64,000 nucleotides of DNA from Trichoplax sp. H2 (Eukaryota; Placozoa; Uniplacotomia; Trichoplacea): contig NOWV01000007.1 of assembly GCA_003344405.1 (NCBI GenBank), forward strand, positions 1,054,001 through 1,118,000. Reading direction: 5' to 3'. Made by a program: the position numbers and the translations under genes. The stretch's first letter is position 1. Each line of letters starts with the position of its first letter. This document shows, one piece after another, positions 39,901 through 55,000 of the stretch. The notes below the pieces were generated by a model. That model saw nothing but the letters and a program-made list of their open reading frames with translations. It had not been told where the DNA came from and searched no databases.

Positions 39901-41019
39901 TTAAAATCACAGCAGGAAAGTACGAGACCAATAACCAGCAGCCATATATGAACCTGATGCAATGATTACCGATACGGTACATCCATCAGTGGTATTTCTA
40001 TGTAATAATTAGACGTGTTTATTTTTTCACCTTACCCCTTCAATTCATTGTAGATGGTACGAAATGATCGGACTACATTATAACTTATTAAATAAAATAG
40101 TACTTACTTACATCTTTTATTGAGATTTTAATTAATGATATCAATAGCGAAAAAGGAAAAGGAAGCAACAAAAAGTAATTATTCCGCTAGCGTACTATTC
40201 CTTTTTACTGAAATCATCCTTATAATTGTTAGCAAAAGATTTCAATTTTCTTACGTCTTTGTTTGGTAGCGCATTGACATTAAACGGAAATTTAAGTCAC
40301 GTTGCAAATTTTCGAATAAAATACAATTATTATTAATATTTTACAGAAGCAAACAGTTTACAGTAATTCAAGGGTCTATTGTAGACAATTACTGTAAGAA
40401 TGTACAGTATTTGTAGCATAGATATAATAGCTGTGTCAGAATGATGAAATTTGGTCTAATTAGTCATGAATAACATAATGAATCGCGATTAATAACAGTA
40501 TAACGTTAACCGCTTTAAAAATGAGGTCATAAATTTGAACTTTTATGAAGATATCTATTTGACTTGTTTATATTATTATTTAAGTGTTGATTTTGAATAT
40601 AAAAATTTCTCTCGAACTATAGCCGTCTACCAATCAACATGATGCTAATCTGTGTCGGCCATTATGAATAAGTAGATTCTTTCCAATCAAAAATAGTAGA
40701 GCAATATAAAAAGTATTCGATATAGAACTACGTCAACATCAATTGTTAACTGTTGACTAATTTTTTTTACACGTATAGCCGTAGGAATTTGTTGCCATTT
40801 TAACTTGGTAAGTAAAATGTAGTGGATGATGCAGGAAGAATTTCAGGTCCATTTTATGCAATAAAAACTGGAATATTCAAGAAGAGTATTAATAATACAG
40901 TCTTGCCTCCTTCCTACTAATTATAATAGTTGCCATTGACGAAGACAAGACGTGCTATAGGCGTCTAGATGGTGTCGTGGGTGCTAAACAAAATCGCGTT
41001 GCGAAATAGCACTACTGCA
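36938..41019. other. Intergenic, no gene seen
   Basis: AT-rich DNA upstream of the E-protein gene. No coding exon, RNA gene or repeat array was recognised. Confidence 0.5.
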
Positions 41020-41228
41020 ACACCACAATGTGTTCAACAGGATTTGTTGTCTGCCAATTTCTAGCTACATTTCGAGTTCGTCTATGAATTTATAGCTCAA
41101 AGGGTTGATTCATATCGATGACGGACACCACAATAACGTCAACGCGATTTGTTGTCTGTCAATTTGGAGTTCCATTTGGAGTTCATGGATGAACTTGTAA
41201 GTCAAGGAATGGCTCAAATAGATGACGG
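41020..41228. repeat. Two tandem copies of a 105-bp unit
   Basis: Units begin acaccacaat at 41020 and 41125 and end gatgacgg. They share gatttgttgtctg and blocks around gttcatggatgaactt. Both are GC-richer than their surroundings. They lie about 1.8 kb upstream of the E-protein start codon. Confidence 0.75.
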
Positions 41229-43051
41229 TTGGAGTTCCGTTACTTTTGTTCGTTATATCAACAATGTTAGTAGCGTAGGTGATATGCTAATGACCACAAA
41301 AGAGAAAATACGTTGATATAATGGTTGATTTTGGTATTAAAATTGAATTCTTCTGATTGACGTCTACTAATTATAATCAACAGTCAAGTGGATGTTGTAT
41401 TTATCTATTATATTTCAAAATCAACGGTGATTCAAAGTTGAGTATTGAAAATGGAAGGAAGGAAAAAATAAAAAATTAGTCTAGCTTGCCACTAACTATA
41501 GACATCGTCTTGAAAATTTAGTTATTTTATTATTGATTTGCTGTTTGGTTACTGTTGGATACGATGATGAACAAAGGGGAAAAAAAATAATAATCATCAT
41601 AATAAAAGAAAAAATAGAGATTCGTTTGAATTCACGAAATCGGTGATGTTCCTTTGCTTATTGAAATGAAATTACTTTTAATGAATGACTGATTTTCAAA
41701 TTGACTGACTGTTTGAATTGAGGGATAAAATTAATTGATATTCTTATCCCATTGAGTAGATGATCAAAGTAGCGTTTCAGTATAGTGTTGATATTATGAT
41801 TATTCACTTAATCATCAAGTTGATGTGGTAACAACTCGACTGATGATTGGAAAGTGTTAAACTACTTGTTTGCTACTTTAGCGTGTGCTTGCAAAAAGTA
41901 GCTCATTTCAATAGGACACTATTTGGGGTAGAATGGAGTGATTGTTCAACATTGGCAAAAAGTAAGAGAAAAAAAATACTAAAGCGATACAAGCCATGCA
42001 TTATTACGGATATCCTAGTGGATTTTTCCTCACTGTAAAATGAATTTTGACACTTGTCCATGGTTGTCACTGAAATGGTCGTCTCATAGCGACCCCCTAC
42101 TGTTTTCAACCGCTGCTTCATTGCACCCCTCGACGCTTTACCATGCTTGGTCTACTCACTCTACAGTACTGTAATCAAAACTAAAAGTAAATATGGCGTG
42201 TGGCGCATGCCCGTGGTTAGAATAGAAAGCCAACCTTCTAGGCAATTCCATTGAGCTTGATTGGTGGATGATTGTTGTGTCGCTCCACCTATCAACTCGC
42301 CTTATTTACTATCTTCAACTGCTATATTACGCCAAGTGTCACGTGCTATTCAAACTAGACTCTCATTAATTGGTCAATTAGATGAAGAATCAGCGTAAAT
42401 AATTAACTGCCAATCATTGTTCTTGTCATTACTCTTGTCGCGTGCCTTCATAACGGCTTGCAGTTTTATAGTCTAATGCCGTAACAAAAGATTTGAAAAA
42501 AAAATTTTTTTTTAAACTAAAAGGACGTAGCTAGAATCAGTCCAAGTCTGTCCGATTCGGTTGTGATTCTTTCTGACTCAATTAATTACCCAACAGCAAG
42601 AACGCTTTTGAACTAGAAGGTGATACATTGTAATTGAATTGTAGATTTTTTTCCCCTATCGACATTGATAGGGCCTAAACTAAGTCATCTTGCTGTAAAT
42701 GAACTCCGTTGATTTTTCTTTTTCAACGCTTCTCTTTTCCGAATAACGTGTACAATATTATATTTATTTATTTCGTTGGAGAATAGTTGTGAAATTGATC
42801 ATCGTCACCATTTGCTTGGAAGTAACTTATCGATTAATTCCTGATATTATGATTATTATTAATTAAATATATATATACAGTACGGTATAGAGGTGTCGAG
42901 ATAGAGCTATACTTTTTTCCTGATAATTTATACAGTATATCTATCTATCTGGTGAAAGTTCTACTGTGCTGCCGACGATAGCGTTATTTATTTATTATTA
43001 TTATTGTATTTTTATATTATTGCCATCGTGTTATCTCAAAACGTCACTTGA
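41229..43051 (+). promoter_or_regulatory. Presumed 5' region of the E-protein gene
   Basis: Composition rises noticeably in GC from about 41850 to 42750 and falls again after it, as expected for a promoter and 5' UTR. A perfect E-box CACGTG lies at 42340-42345. No TATA box of note is seen and the transcription start is not identifiable. The open frames at 41847-42121 on both strands are not supported. Confidence 0.35.
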
Positions 43052-46000
43052 ATGGTGCGATTCAAGTTGGAAGTTGACTACAGCATGTCGCGTCAAGAGG
43101 CGTCTGCAGATTGGCTTCACTGGGATCATCATTCCACTCCTGGGTGAGTAATTTAGTCATCACAACTTATTTATACAATTTACTTGATTCGATCGACATG
43201 ATTAAGACCGTACAGGCAATGACTTTACAAGGACGTTATACTCTAGTTAAAAGGTTACTTTTCCAAATCACTGATGCTTCATCAGCGTCATATTAGTGTT
43301 GCTTGATGACGATAACTGTAATCTATATGCGATTACTAGCGTAGTCTATGGTGGTTGAGTATGTATCTAACAAATATAATAAAAGTAAAACTTGGCAACA
43401 ACTTGACCTGCATTTTATACATTAGTTGGAAATAAAAATAAGAAGAATGTTTACTGTCTATCATCAGTTACTTTCTTTCTATTTTATTTTACGTCGTTTT
43501 TTTTTTGGTGGGGGACTGAAACGATAGCTAAGATGATGAAAACTAAAATAACAAATAGACGAAATAACATCGCATCTAGATAAAGCGTCTTGCTATCGTA
43601 ATACAGTACGATGTAGTGTGGGAAATATGCGTTGATGATAATTCATTCAAACACTACAAATTGATCGGATCCAGTTAGACTCTGTGTCGACGGCAATCAA
43701 TTTTATAATTTGTTACTAGTTAACAAATTTGCTAACTTAATATCGTCGATTCGAGTAGATTTTACTTTCCATTTTTACGTAATCGATAACATCATGGCCA
43801 ATTCCGTCTGATATTGCCATTAGAATACGCTACAGCATTTAAATGATTGCTTTGCAATCGATAACATTGTGCTCTACTGGGTGCCTTTGAAAATGAAATT
43901 GTGTACCTGTAGTGCTTGATGTGACAGTTTTGATTATTTCGTTCCAAGTCATCATACTCTTCCTTTCTATCACTTTGTTGAATAATATAATCAAACGATC
44001 GAACCACTTGTATACCGTTACCAAATCATATAGTCATTTCTGTATGATATACGTATACTAAACTTGAATTCGTACAGCTAGCGCGTCAGTGAGCTAATTC
44101 AGGAAAAATTACCCAAGTCTTTTGCTGAAACATGAAGATTTCAATATTGTATTAGACCAAATCAGAGCATTTAATGAATGCCGAAGAAAAGTGATACGCG
44201 AAATTCAGTAGTAATAACAAACATTATGTGCTGTAATGTACTGTATGTTCATATACAGTATTCATCTGTACACTAGTGTACAGTATAGTACAACAGATAG
44301 TGGTGATCTCATGGCGGAATACTATTTCGATTGATAAACGCAAATCCAGTTTATGAGCTTGTTGGTTGATTATGTAGAGTAAATTAAATTATTAACTATT
44401 GTACTGCATATATCATGACGACGAGATATACTCATATTTTGTTATTATCTCGTGGTACTTTTGAATTTATGCATGAGTGCAATGATTGGTCACGATTACA
44501 CTGCTATCGAATTTAAGTTGCTAATAAAGTCGCTCTAAGACATGTTATTAAAATAACATTTCTTTCCAATCGCTTTTGGTTGATAGAACTACTGATTTAC
44601 TACGTTCCCGAGAGACATTCCATGATCAACATCGCATGGTTATGAATGGTGAAAAGGATTCAAGTTCCTATTTTGAAATAGGAGAGGTATGGTTAGCTGT
44701 ATTTACAACAGTAATTGATAAAATTTATACCTGTCATAGCCAATCGTCACGATTACTGCTATTATAGCGTTAAGATCGTATATTGTAAAAATTCAATTAT
44801 TCGTTTATTAGTAGTATACTTAACTTTGGAATATTAAAGCGAGTTTTACATCACGAAGTAGCTACAACCACTAGCACGACTAATGTTAGTCTGCGATGAA
44901 AGTTCGTATTCTATACAGTACAGTAAACCGTAAACATGTAGTGTTATGAGTGAATTCCATTGCGAACATCCGAGAAGTACAATACATCTACTATGTGCTT
45001 ACGTCAAGATGGTTGCCATCAAATGCAGATGAATAAACTATGTTGTTGTTCAAATAGAAGTAAAAATTATATGATAATATTATTAATTAATTTGAATGCA
45101 TTGGCATCCTTGCTTACAGTATTTAACAGGAAATTATGATTACGTTGTAACTTTATCGTAAGACTCTTCTGGCTGCAACGCCATCATTCACCTAAAAAAA
45201 TAGGGAATAAAATGAATATCATTTTCGCTTCATTATGATTCAATTCATCAGAATAACAACATGATAGCACAATTACATTTTATAATAATTTGTACGCAAC
45301 TGCAGGGTCCCAGTGGAAATATCAATTATTGTAGTATTAACATCCGAGATATTTATAATAATAAATATCATATTGCTAAAGACTGAGGCCGTAATTTTTT
45401 GTTGTTACAGTTAAATATTATTCTATTTATTATAATCTTATCCAATGCCCATGCACATTTTCACGCGTGTTTACGACGATATTTTACTTATTTCGCTAAT
45501 TAACCTACTGTAGACTCGGCGTACAGGGTGTTAAGATTTAGAAATCACTACTAATTTATTTCCGCCTATGCATTCAAAGTAGGAATGATCAACGTATAAG
45601 ATTGTTACTTTAGTTTATCGCCTTGCAGTTTCTTGTTATGACATTCAAAAATTTTTTGCAAATACAGTTGTTGGACCGTATATAATGTAAATTTATTAAT
45701 TTAATTTGGAATTATTGCAATTTCTTGATCTGTGTGTAAGTGAAATCTTAACTATCGTCGCCCATAACAAAATCGTATTATATCATTTATAGATGTTTCC
45801 TGAATCATCTAATAACGTCAGTAATCAGAAAACAGGTAAGCAAGTGGATATGAAATATTCGATGTACAAATAGCTATTGATTTTGTATGTATCGTCAAGT
45901 CTTTGCTATAAATTACTATAGTGTTGTAATAGGTGAAATAAGACTTGAAAGAAATTGTAATTCGTGTTTTAACGGTTTTCCTTACTATACCCCACGCTTT

Positions 46001-49000
46001 TTGAAGTTGTATTGACTACCGCCTGACATTGCATTATGACGTTACTAAACCCTAGTCTATATACTGTACAAGTTAGATACAGTATATTTTCTTCACGTAT
46101 AGCGACGGTATGCAGTCCTATGGGTACAGGACTTTATGTACTGTACTCATCATTATTGTACGATCAGTTCGGAGTTGCCTGTATCTTAACCTTCAATCCT
46201 TCACCCGAATTGATTTGATGTCTAGCACCACTATGTACATACTGAAAAGTGTAGGGAATCTTTAAAATTAGAAATCGTCAGACCGTCCTACACTACCCTA
46301 CAAGTACTGTACTATCTACAGTATGTATCAATAGTTATAAAATTCCCCTTATGTGCTTTCTATGTACGAACGGGACACACTGTTTGTGAAATTCTCTTTT
46401 CGGCGTTCGATACGTCCACTGAGTGCCTAAATAACAGTAAATTCAATTTCATTGCGTGAAATAGTCGTCAGTGAATGTATTCAAATGGCCAATACACAAC
46501 CTATATTAGAGTCAGACAAGATTGGAAAGTATGTCTGGTTCAAGTTTTTAAGTTTTTAAACTCTAAATCGGCAATTATAATAATTTATAGGAGCATTAAC
46601 ATTTTTTCTTGTATTATTCTATATTGTGCCAATGTATTGTGATCTGCCGTCATTCTTTGCCGTCTTTTACTTTGTATGCCGTGATTGTACTATATTGAAT
46701 ATTTGTGTAGCAAGCTCGCCTACTGTTTAGTCTTGTTGAGAGGATAGACTTCGCACAGGTGTTTTTTTGTTTGTTTGAATAAGGAACTATTGTTGGAAGA
46801 AATGCTTTTTGTTCGTGGAAAAAAGTGCACTATCATTTAGTGCCACTCTACGTTCTATTAAGTCAAGTCAATAACCCAGGGACACTAAATTTATTAGACG
46901 GCAAACTGGACTAGTCGACGACTAGGTGTACAGTAGGTCTAGATCTATTAAGTCAAGTCAATAACCCAGGGACACTACATTTATTTATCAGACGGCAAAC
47001 TGGACTAGTCGACGACTAGGTGTACTGTAGGTTTAGATCTATTAAGTCAAGTCAATAACCCAGGGACAGTACTGTACATTGTACAAGTGTACAGTACATT
47101 TATTAGACGGCAAACTGGACTAGTTGACGACTAGGTGTACAGTATGGTACAGTACAGTAGGTCTACAGTAGGTCCAATACTGTACTATACAATACATTGT
47201 ACAAGATTATAACAGTACTGTACTGTACTGTAGACTACAGTGTACAGTATCTTTGCATACGTACTGTACGGAAGTGGATTGATCCTGCATAATGAAAGTC
47301 AGCCTCTTGATAATAGTTGATGGCCCACAGAGTGCCCATGTTTATTTTTTTTAAAATCCATGGACGTATGTATTAGAATCTTAACAAGGAAGAAATCAAT
47401 TCAGTCGGAGTAGCAATTGAAGTTGCTCTGTTTCACCTTGAACTAATGTCCATTTTTATCGGTTCGATATAGAATCAGTTTTATGCGGCTAATTTACTGA
47501 TCATGTCGCCACTATCGTATCAGTATGATTAAAAAAAAAAATGGAGGAATCAATACGTATACCGTTAGTATTTTGATATTAATAAGCCTATGTGCGACAC
47601 TACTTTTCACGATACCAGATTAATAAGTTTGTCATGATTGTCTTTCTCTCAATAAATCTACTGTAATATCCTTCAACTACTCTGATGTTTTAATAATAAT
47701 AATACTGTAATTATATAATCAATCAATGTGATAAAACCGCTATAACTAGAGTTGGTGGTATTCATTCTGCTGTACATACGTGGCAGTATTGATGTATTTT
47801 GAGATTGACGTTGAATTGAGTTATGTTTATGAGCGAAAATAAAGTACCAGTTAACAGGTATACAGCCATCATCTTGATGCTAATCATGGTTGCTTGATAG
47901 TTCTCTACATATTCATATGGTGGTTCATTAGTCCAAGGTCAATAGCAGCTTCAACCGATGTCATATTCGACTTTCATAACTGGAATAGCCTACGCTTATG
48001 ATACTCCTACGCAATAGAGTCGTCTAAAAAGGTTTTACACTTAGAGATCGTGTAAAAGCACCTTTATTATTATTTATAAATTAAAATAATATTATTAGGC
48101 TGGGGTTAGTAGCGCTGCTTTATATCTTTTAGCCTATATGAGTTTCACCATTTTTTTATCATCCCTCAGCGGTATTTGACCTGATCCTTTTAAGAATGGT
48201 TTATTATAATGACACAAAGTTACGAGTAGATCTTGCGATATTAGTCACTGAGATTGTTTCAATGCTTGGCTTTAGTTCTGTAAGCTCAACTATAAAATGC
48301 AGTCCAACCATGATTTATACATAGTAACATTTTGTTTTTCCTCATCATTTGACCTTAACTATAGTAGTCTTTTTTATAAGATAAAATATCAAGTATTTAT
48401 CCAGCTAAGGTTGCAAGATCATCACAGTATTGACATGAGTTACTAGATGTACCTAAGTGGTATTGCTATCCTTTAGAATTAGTTTTATCCTTGATAGCAG
48501 CATTTATATGCTCCTTGATTCGTATGTGTAGAATTACATATTGCTTGTCTATATTAATGTTGCTTATCGGTTCTCCCTTTACTTGGAGGCTGCATCACTT
48601 ATTCGCGTTAATTTTTTTCTTTTTGGGCCAATAATACCTAATACTAGGTGAAGGTTCGCGTGAAATATGGCGCCATAACAATCAAGTAACCGTAGCGACA
48701 GCAGTACCGACAACATCAACTGCCATGAACGTTTTATATGACGGCAGGGTAATGACTGTATTTGATATATTTATTAATCGTAAAATGACGTAAATAACGT
48801 TTTAGATTTATGGCAATTAGTTCAGGTATACTCGTAGATTACATGTCATGCAACGGAAACTCACCATTGCAAATCCGTATCGGAGTTTGTGTCTTTTCAA
48901 TTTGAACAGAACTGATGACTGACTATATGATGTAATATCTAATACAAATGGGAATATAACGGTATTTGTTAATGATTGCAATTCTATTTGTAACATTCAA

Positions 49001-52000
49001 AATAGCCGTGCCAATAGTGCTTGGTGTCCGTGATGATCGACAGCTAATTATAATTAGACTAAATTACTGATTTGCCACTTTATAATTTCATAATTACCAA
49101 TATGCCATTGCAAATTTCAGTTATAATTATAATTATCATAAAACGCAGATTAGACTAATTCTAAATCCCTTTGACCTACGCATAGCTTCATAAGATATTA
49201 ATTTGTGCAATACTTTTTATAATTCATCAAATCACAGATATATCTATTTTACGAGATAAAACCTCATTTTCTTAGAGTTGATTTTAATTTTTAACATTAA
49301 TCCAATACTAGCTTGGATTGATTACATTACTCATCATTTGCCAGTCTGTTGTCTCGTCGCTAATTTTTTAAGTTATCTACTTGAAAAGTTCATGACAATC
49401 TGGTATTTTTGTTTTATCCTTGCCATTCTTATCCTTTCTCACATATAAACCATAAACAAGTAACCCCCTTGTTGTTTAAATTCTCACGTTGATGTTACTT
49501 ACTTTATACTTCTTTCATCAATACGAATGTCTTTCATTTCCAATCAGCGAAAGTAAAAACAATAACAATTGCCCGAAGCAATCATTTTCTTGTTTTTATA
49601 GTCATTGTTTTTGACTCTCAACTAATTTTTTGTACTATCTGATCTGATCAATTGTATTTTACTCGCCATCACTTAGTGAAAATAGCTTTGATAGTGCCGC
49701 AGTGATCTATGTATATATACAGTATATATAGATATGTATATGATAGCGATGTCGGGAGCCAGTGAGTCGTTATCGATAAGAATGCAAAATAATTTCAACT
49801 ATGTCAGCCATTCCTTCTATTTTTGAATAGCTCAGATGTTCCGTAGTTGTGGTATTTTGTATATATCAGACGATAGTCAGCATTGAATTAGATTGTATAC
49901 TACACAATCGGTACGATGCTGCACTCCATCACTTAACTGTTACAGCTAATGTTGGTGTTCAAATAGCATTATAATAATCCGATAGTAAAGTTGGAATCAC
50001 CATATGAGATGGAGTGACATCGTTATATTATAATAATATAGTGCCTTTGTATTGTATTTAAGCCCTCTCATGCTTCGAATGATGTACTTTACCTATATCA
50101 TATTACGATTTATACATCATAATACATGATATTTCGTAGCTTTGCTTCTTACTAATAAATACGACTGAAGAATGATCATTATTACGATTCAGACCGTCAT
50201 AATTTTAAACGTCCTATAACTTTTACTGCTATATGTACCTTACTTGCTTATTATTATCAATACCACTATGACAAGATAAAAATTTACGGGATAAATGCAA
50301 AATGTTACTTATAGCGTCTTGGTATGGTAACTGATAGTGAATATTTAAATTGTTTTACGCGTTTTAATGCTGTTACTATAGTTGAAGGAGAATTGTCCAT
50401 CTATAATTCATAATCAATAGAAGCAACAGTTTACCCTTTTCTTTTTCACTGTCTATGCTAATGAGATAAACTAAAATGAGCTTTGAGCTAGAGAAGGCAA
50501 AAGTTTCTTGTAGCCATACTGTGCTTGTTAGCTATACCGTTAGATCTCAGTGAAGTAACCCACATTGGTCGTCAATTTAATGCAAGTATATGGCTTACAG
50601 ATTATAGACGATAATTGGAAACAAAGAAGCTATGTTGTATCATAGAAGTTTAACATGAGTTAACGTCGCACAAATTCGTTGTTAATGTGCATTGATAACA
50701 TCCAGTTAATAGCGTTTTTTACTAGTAACAAACCGAAATTTTTTAACTCTTGGAAGAAGAAATGGATCACAAAAAATCGATTGTATGGCATCGAATTATA
50801 TATAATTATACATAATTTTTCTTTGACTTATTTTAATTCGCGTATACAATTTGAAAGTAATGAAATTGTGTATGCAGATGTGTATAGAATAGTACAAGTA
50901 TATTATTACATACGAGATTGGGAAAACCATTACACTATTAGCGATGCTGTTATTGATTAATGTGATCGATGTAGTTAAGAGTGCATTAAATACCTCGCTT
51001 ATAACTGCGCTCTGCGTATGCCGAAGTTTACAACTGCTTACGTCTTCTTTTAGGGTTATCCTCATGATTTATCTACGACCGGCCACCGTTCACACCCTCC
51101 ACCGCCACCGCCACCAGCACCACCAGTTACACAGGCGTCACAGCAATCAAATGATTTTAATAATAATGGAAGAGATGTAGTAGTAGGAGTTGATTCAATG
51201 GAAGAACATTCAATGCATGATCTATCAACAAATTATCATGATGGTTACATCGCCAATACTACAGCAGCCGTAAACATTGATCCAATGGGTAAGTAAGAAC
51301 ATTCTGATACTGTAACACGGTATATTAATATAAGAAATTAGTAAAATTTTGTTTACAAGTTATACTAGAATTTAATGGAAGTGGAATATTTATTTTGTTC
51401 GATGCCTACAATTTAAAATTGATTTAATTTCTAGTATATGAAATTATTACTTTACGAGATATGATCAGAACACAATCTTTCATTCGAGAAATTTTTTTTT
51501 ACGCTAATTATTTTAAAACCTAAAATATAATCAAATCTCGGAAAAGGAATCATAAAATGAATATTGCAAGCCTATTCTATTTTCTCAAGCTATGACTACT
51601 ATGTAAATTTGAACGACATACAATCATGATTGACACTTATCTATGCATATGAAATCATCGGGATATAACATTACAACTATTTTACCACATAATTCATAGT
51701 ATTCCTTTGGTTTCATCATCCAATGCATAATCGACGTTATTAGGGATCACAGCTAGTAACGTTCTATACTATATTACTATAAGAATGCGATAGATTCTAA
51801 AATGGTCAATTACTATGCTTGCTTTGCCTAGGATAATGCAATTATGAATTTGTACTGTTCATCGTCATTTTAACCATACATTATTATTATCGTGATCAAT
51901 TTCAGTTTATAACTCTAGACAAAGTCGTCTTTATATCTGGTGAAGATTGCACACTACAATATATTCTTTGGTAAAGAACTTTGATTATATTGCTACTGTC

Positions 52001-55000
52001 AGTCATCACTATAATTTCACGTTTATTCATAATTTGAAAATTTAAATCGAGTTATTTCCTGAGGGAATCTGATTATTTATTTACAATGCAGGCAAAGATG
52101 ATGTCATCAATATATCTTATTGAAATTTTATAGCATAAAAGCCGTTATATTCGTCTGCTGCAGCTTTTCCTTCTACTAATTGATTTAAACACTGGTTTAA
52201 TGGCAGAAACTATTAGCAGATGACGTAATTCCCTACAGATCGAATTATGAGACGTAGAAAATTACTATATTTTTTCATACATGCGATTGAAACTTACCAG
52301 TTGTTTAATTCTGTGAGAAGTATTGTATCAAAGAGACCTGAACTGATAGTATTTCCTTAGTAAATTTCTATCCTCTTATTGTAGTTATATAGTAATACTT
52401 CATAACAATGTGCCCGGTACATCGTAATCAATATTCACGTTATAACTTTCGTCGCTACCGATACAAGATTGATTTCAGTTGTCGAAATTTAAATGAATTT
52501 TTGCCAAATACTGGCTGGGAAATATGATTTTTTACTGGTCATGCGACCTTTACTATTTAAGGGTAATGGGTATGATAGTATAAATTTTAGTAATATTATG
52601 TATCGATAGTTCCTAATTACTATGCCAATAACAACGTTATTATCATGTATTCTTTCGAACGTTAAGTCCTTGTAACTGAGCACAAGTTGTGATTCCATGC
52701 CTGAAATATAGCAAGTATTGAACAATTTTATGATGGGTGTATTTTCGTTAAGTGATTACGTCAATGACTATTAAATTTTCATAAAAAAATGTTGCTACTA
52801 GAGATCGATAGCGACAGTAATGCGCGTACGTTTTATTTCCCTACTTCATAATAGAGCTGAATTAAACATTAATTATTTTAGAGCTTAGCTTGCTGAAGCA
52901 AATGCGTACGATAATTGTGGTAGCAAATATCGATGACTGCATTATTTGAAATAACATATGGTAATTAGAGCAACAGTGTAAGCACAACGCCATGAGTTTT
53001 TAGCTGCTTACTGTCATATTCGTCTAATTAAAAATCTAGGCACAAGTTTTATGGTTATTTTGTGAGTGACAAATTTACCATTAAATTATGAATTGCAGAG
53101 CTATCAAGCTAGTCACAAAGTAAATACGAAGGTAGAGGTAATTATTTTCAAAATCTCGTCAGAATAGGAAGCAATATCAGCTTTTTTACGATTCAGGTGA
53201 TCGTACCTGAAAGGTAGTGAAGTTCTACTAGTTGAAATGGCATTGGTTTGCATTAATGAAGTTCCATTGAAATTCGGGATTTTTATAATTGTTTAATTAT
53301 ATATAAATATATATATATATACATATATATATATACTTAATTATTCGATAAAATGGATCATAGTTTTCTACTAGCAGATGTCCCATGAGATTTAGAAAAA
53401 CATTTTAATTGTGTTCATTTGCGTAATAATTTAGTAATTTGATACATTTAGCAAAGAAATCAATCAGAGGACTGATAGATTACGAGATCATTTCGGACAT
53501 GATGATGTCCCTTGGGATTTATTTGTGTAACTATTCATTGGTAACTTACTTTATTCAATAATATATTGATTAGTGTGGAAGTCCAAAGATCATAGTTTCA
53601 CATTAAGTACCGTAGTTTCCCTGAAACTAAGAAAGATTTAATTTAATTTATGTCTATTCACTTAATAGATATAGCAAATTACTATATTTAGGAGACGAGT
53701 TAAACAGAAGCTCACAGGCTAAAGCATGGACCACTAGAAGCATATTTCTAGTAATCCATGACCTCAGGTTCTTACCAGAAAAGGTCTCTTGGGAGTTAGA
53801 GAAAGAAAGGCTTCGATTGCTTATGTATATGAACTTACATAAAAGCATAATAGTTACATTAAATTAACAGTGGAATTGATTGCAAACTTATTGGGTCATA
53901 TTGTTGCTTTAATTTAAGTCCCTTGGGACTGCAAAGGATTTGAACCACGCTTGTTACGTAATTACTGAGTAAGATACTATATTTGGCAATGGGCTAGAGT
54001 TACTTGAATGTAGTATGCACCAGCTGAAGTCCCTCGGGATTAGGAAGGATTTTAATCACAAATATTTTATTTATTCATAGTTTGTTGCATGTACAATGAA
54101 GTTGATCAAAGACTTGTTAGATTGCACTATTGTAACGGCCTATGTCCCTTGGGAACAAAAACATTTACAGTTAATTGTGCCTGTGTACGTAACATTTAAG
54201 TAGTTTATTATATGCCTATTCATGGTAAATCGATCAGAGAACTAGTTGATTATAGCTTGTACTGCCTAATGTCCCTTGGGACTCAGAATAATTTAATTGT
54301 AATTGCATATCTATTGCGTTAGTAGCGTATTGTCTATTCAACCTAAGAGTTAATGTCTGACCAGATAGGCTGTACTGTCGTGCTAGTTAGTGTCCCTGAG
54401 GACTGGGAGATTTTGTTCACGCTCATATATATGTTTTGGCTTGATACTGTATATTTCGACATTTCTTGAAAAGCTTAAGGAGTTATAATTGGTACTGTCA
54501 AATGTTCCTTAGGACTCAAACTGATTATAGTAATTACTCCTGTGTATTCGTTTAATAGCTTACCAATCTATCATACTGCATGTCTTAACGATAAAATTGA
54601 TCAAGATTTAATAAACTATACTCTTGTACTAGCTTATGTCCCCTGGAAGAAAGAAGATGCAATTACAATTATTTACGTAATAGTTTACTACTTACTATTA
54701 GAAACAGTGGATTGGATAACGAAATGATAGGTTATGTAGTTTTACTGTAGCTAGTATCCCTTGGGATTAAGACTGATTTAGTCATATCTATCTGTTTAAT
54801 AGATTAATCGGTGAGCAAATGAGTGACTGACTCATTGGCACAACTACCCTTGCAACACAGGAAAACAACACAGTACTTATAATAAAACTTTACGTTAATT
54901 CGCAGAACTACTTCCCTAGCCTACGGTATAGTAACTGGAATCCTTGCGAAGTACTAACTCGCTTAACTCAATATACAATATAAAACTATCACGCAACTTA

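Noticed and set aside
41847-42121. Frames on both strands upstream of the E-protein gene
   Set aside because: No splice context or family resemblance; the region reads better as promoter and 5' UTR.
50679-51180. Overlapping plus and minus frames around 50.7-51.2 kb
   Set aside because: The true frame of the 51054-51292 exon is a different one with a poly-Pro run; these are chance frames.
51289-51294. GTAAGT donor for E-protein exon 5 at 51289
   Set aside because: It would leave phase 1, which cannot join exon 6; the overlapping GTAAGA donor at 51293 leaves phase 2, which fits.
53930-53952. Perfect tRNA B-box GGTTCAAATCC on the minus strand
   Set aside because: The T-stem does not pair, no A-box or acceptor stem is found at the right distance, and the site lies inside the decayed intron repeat.
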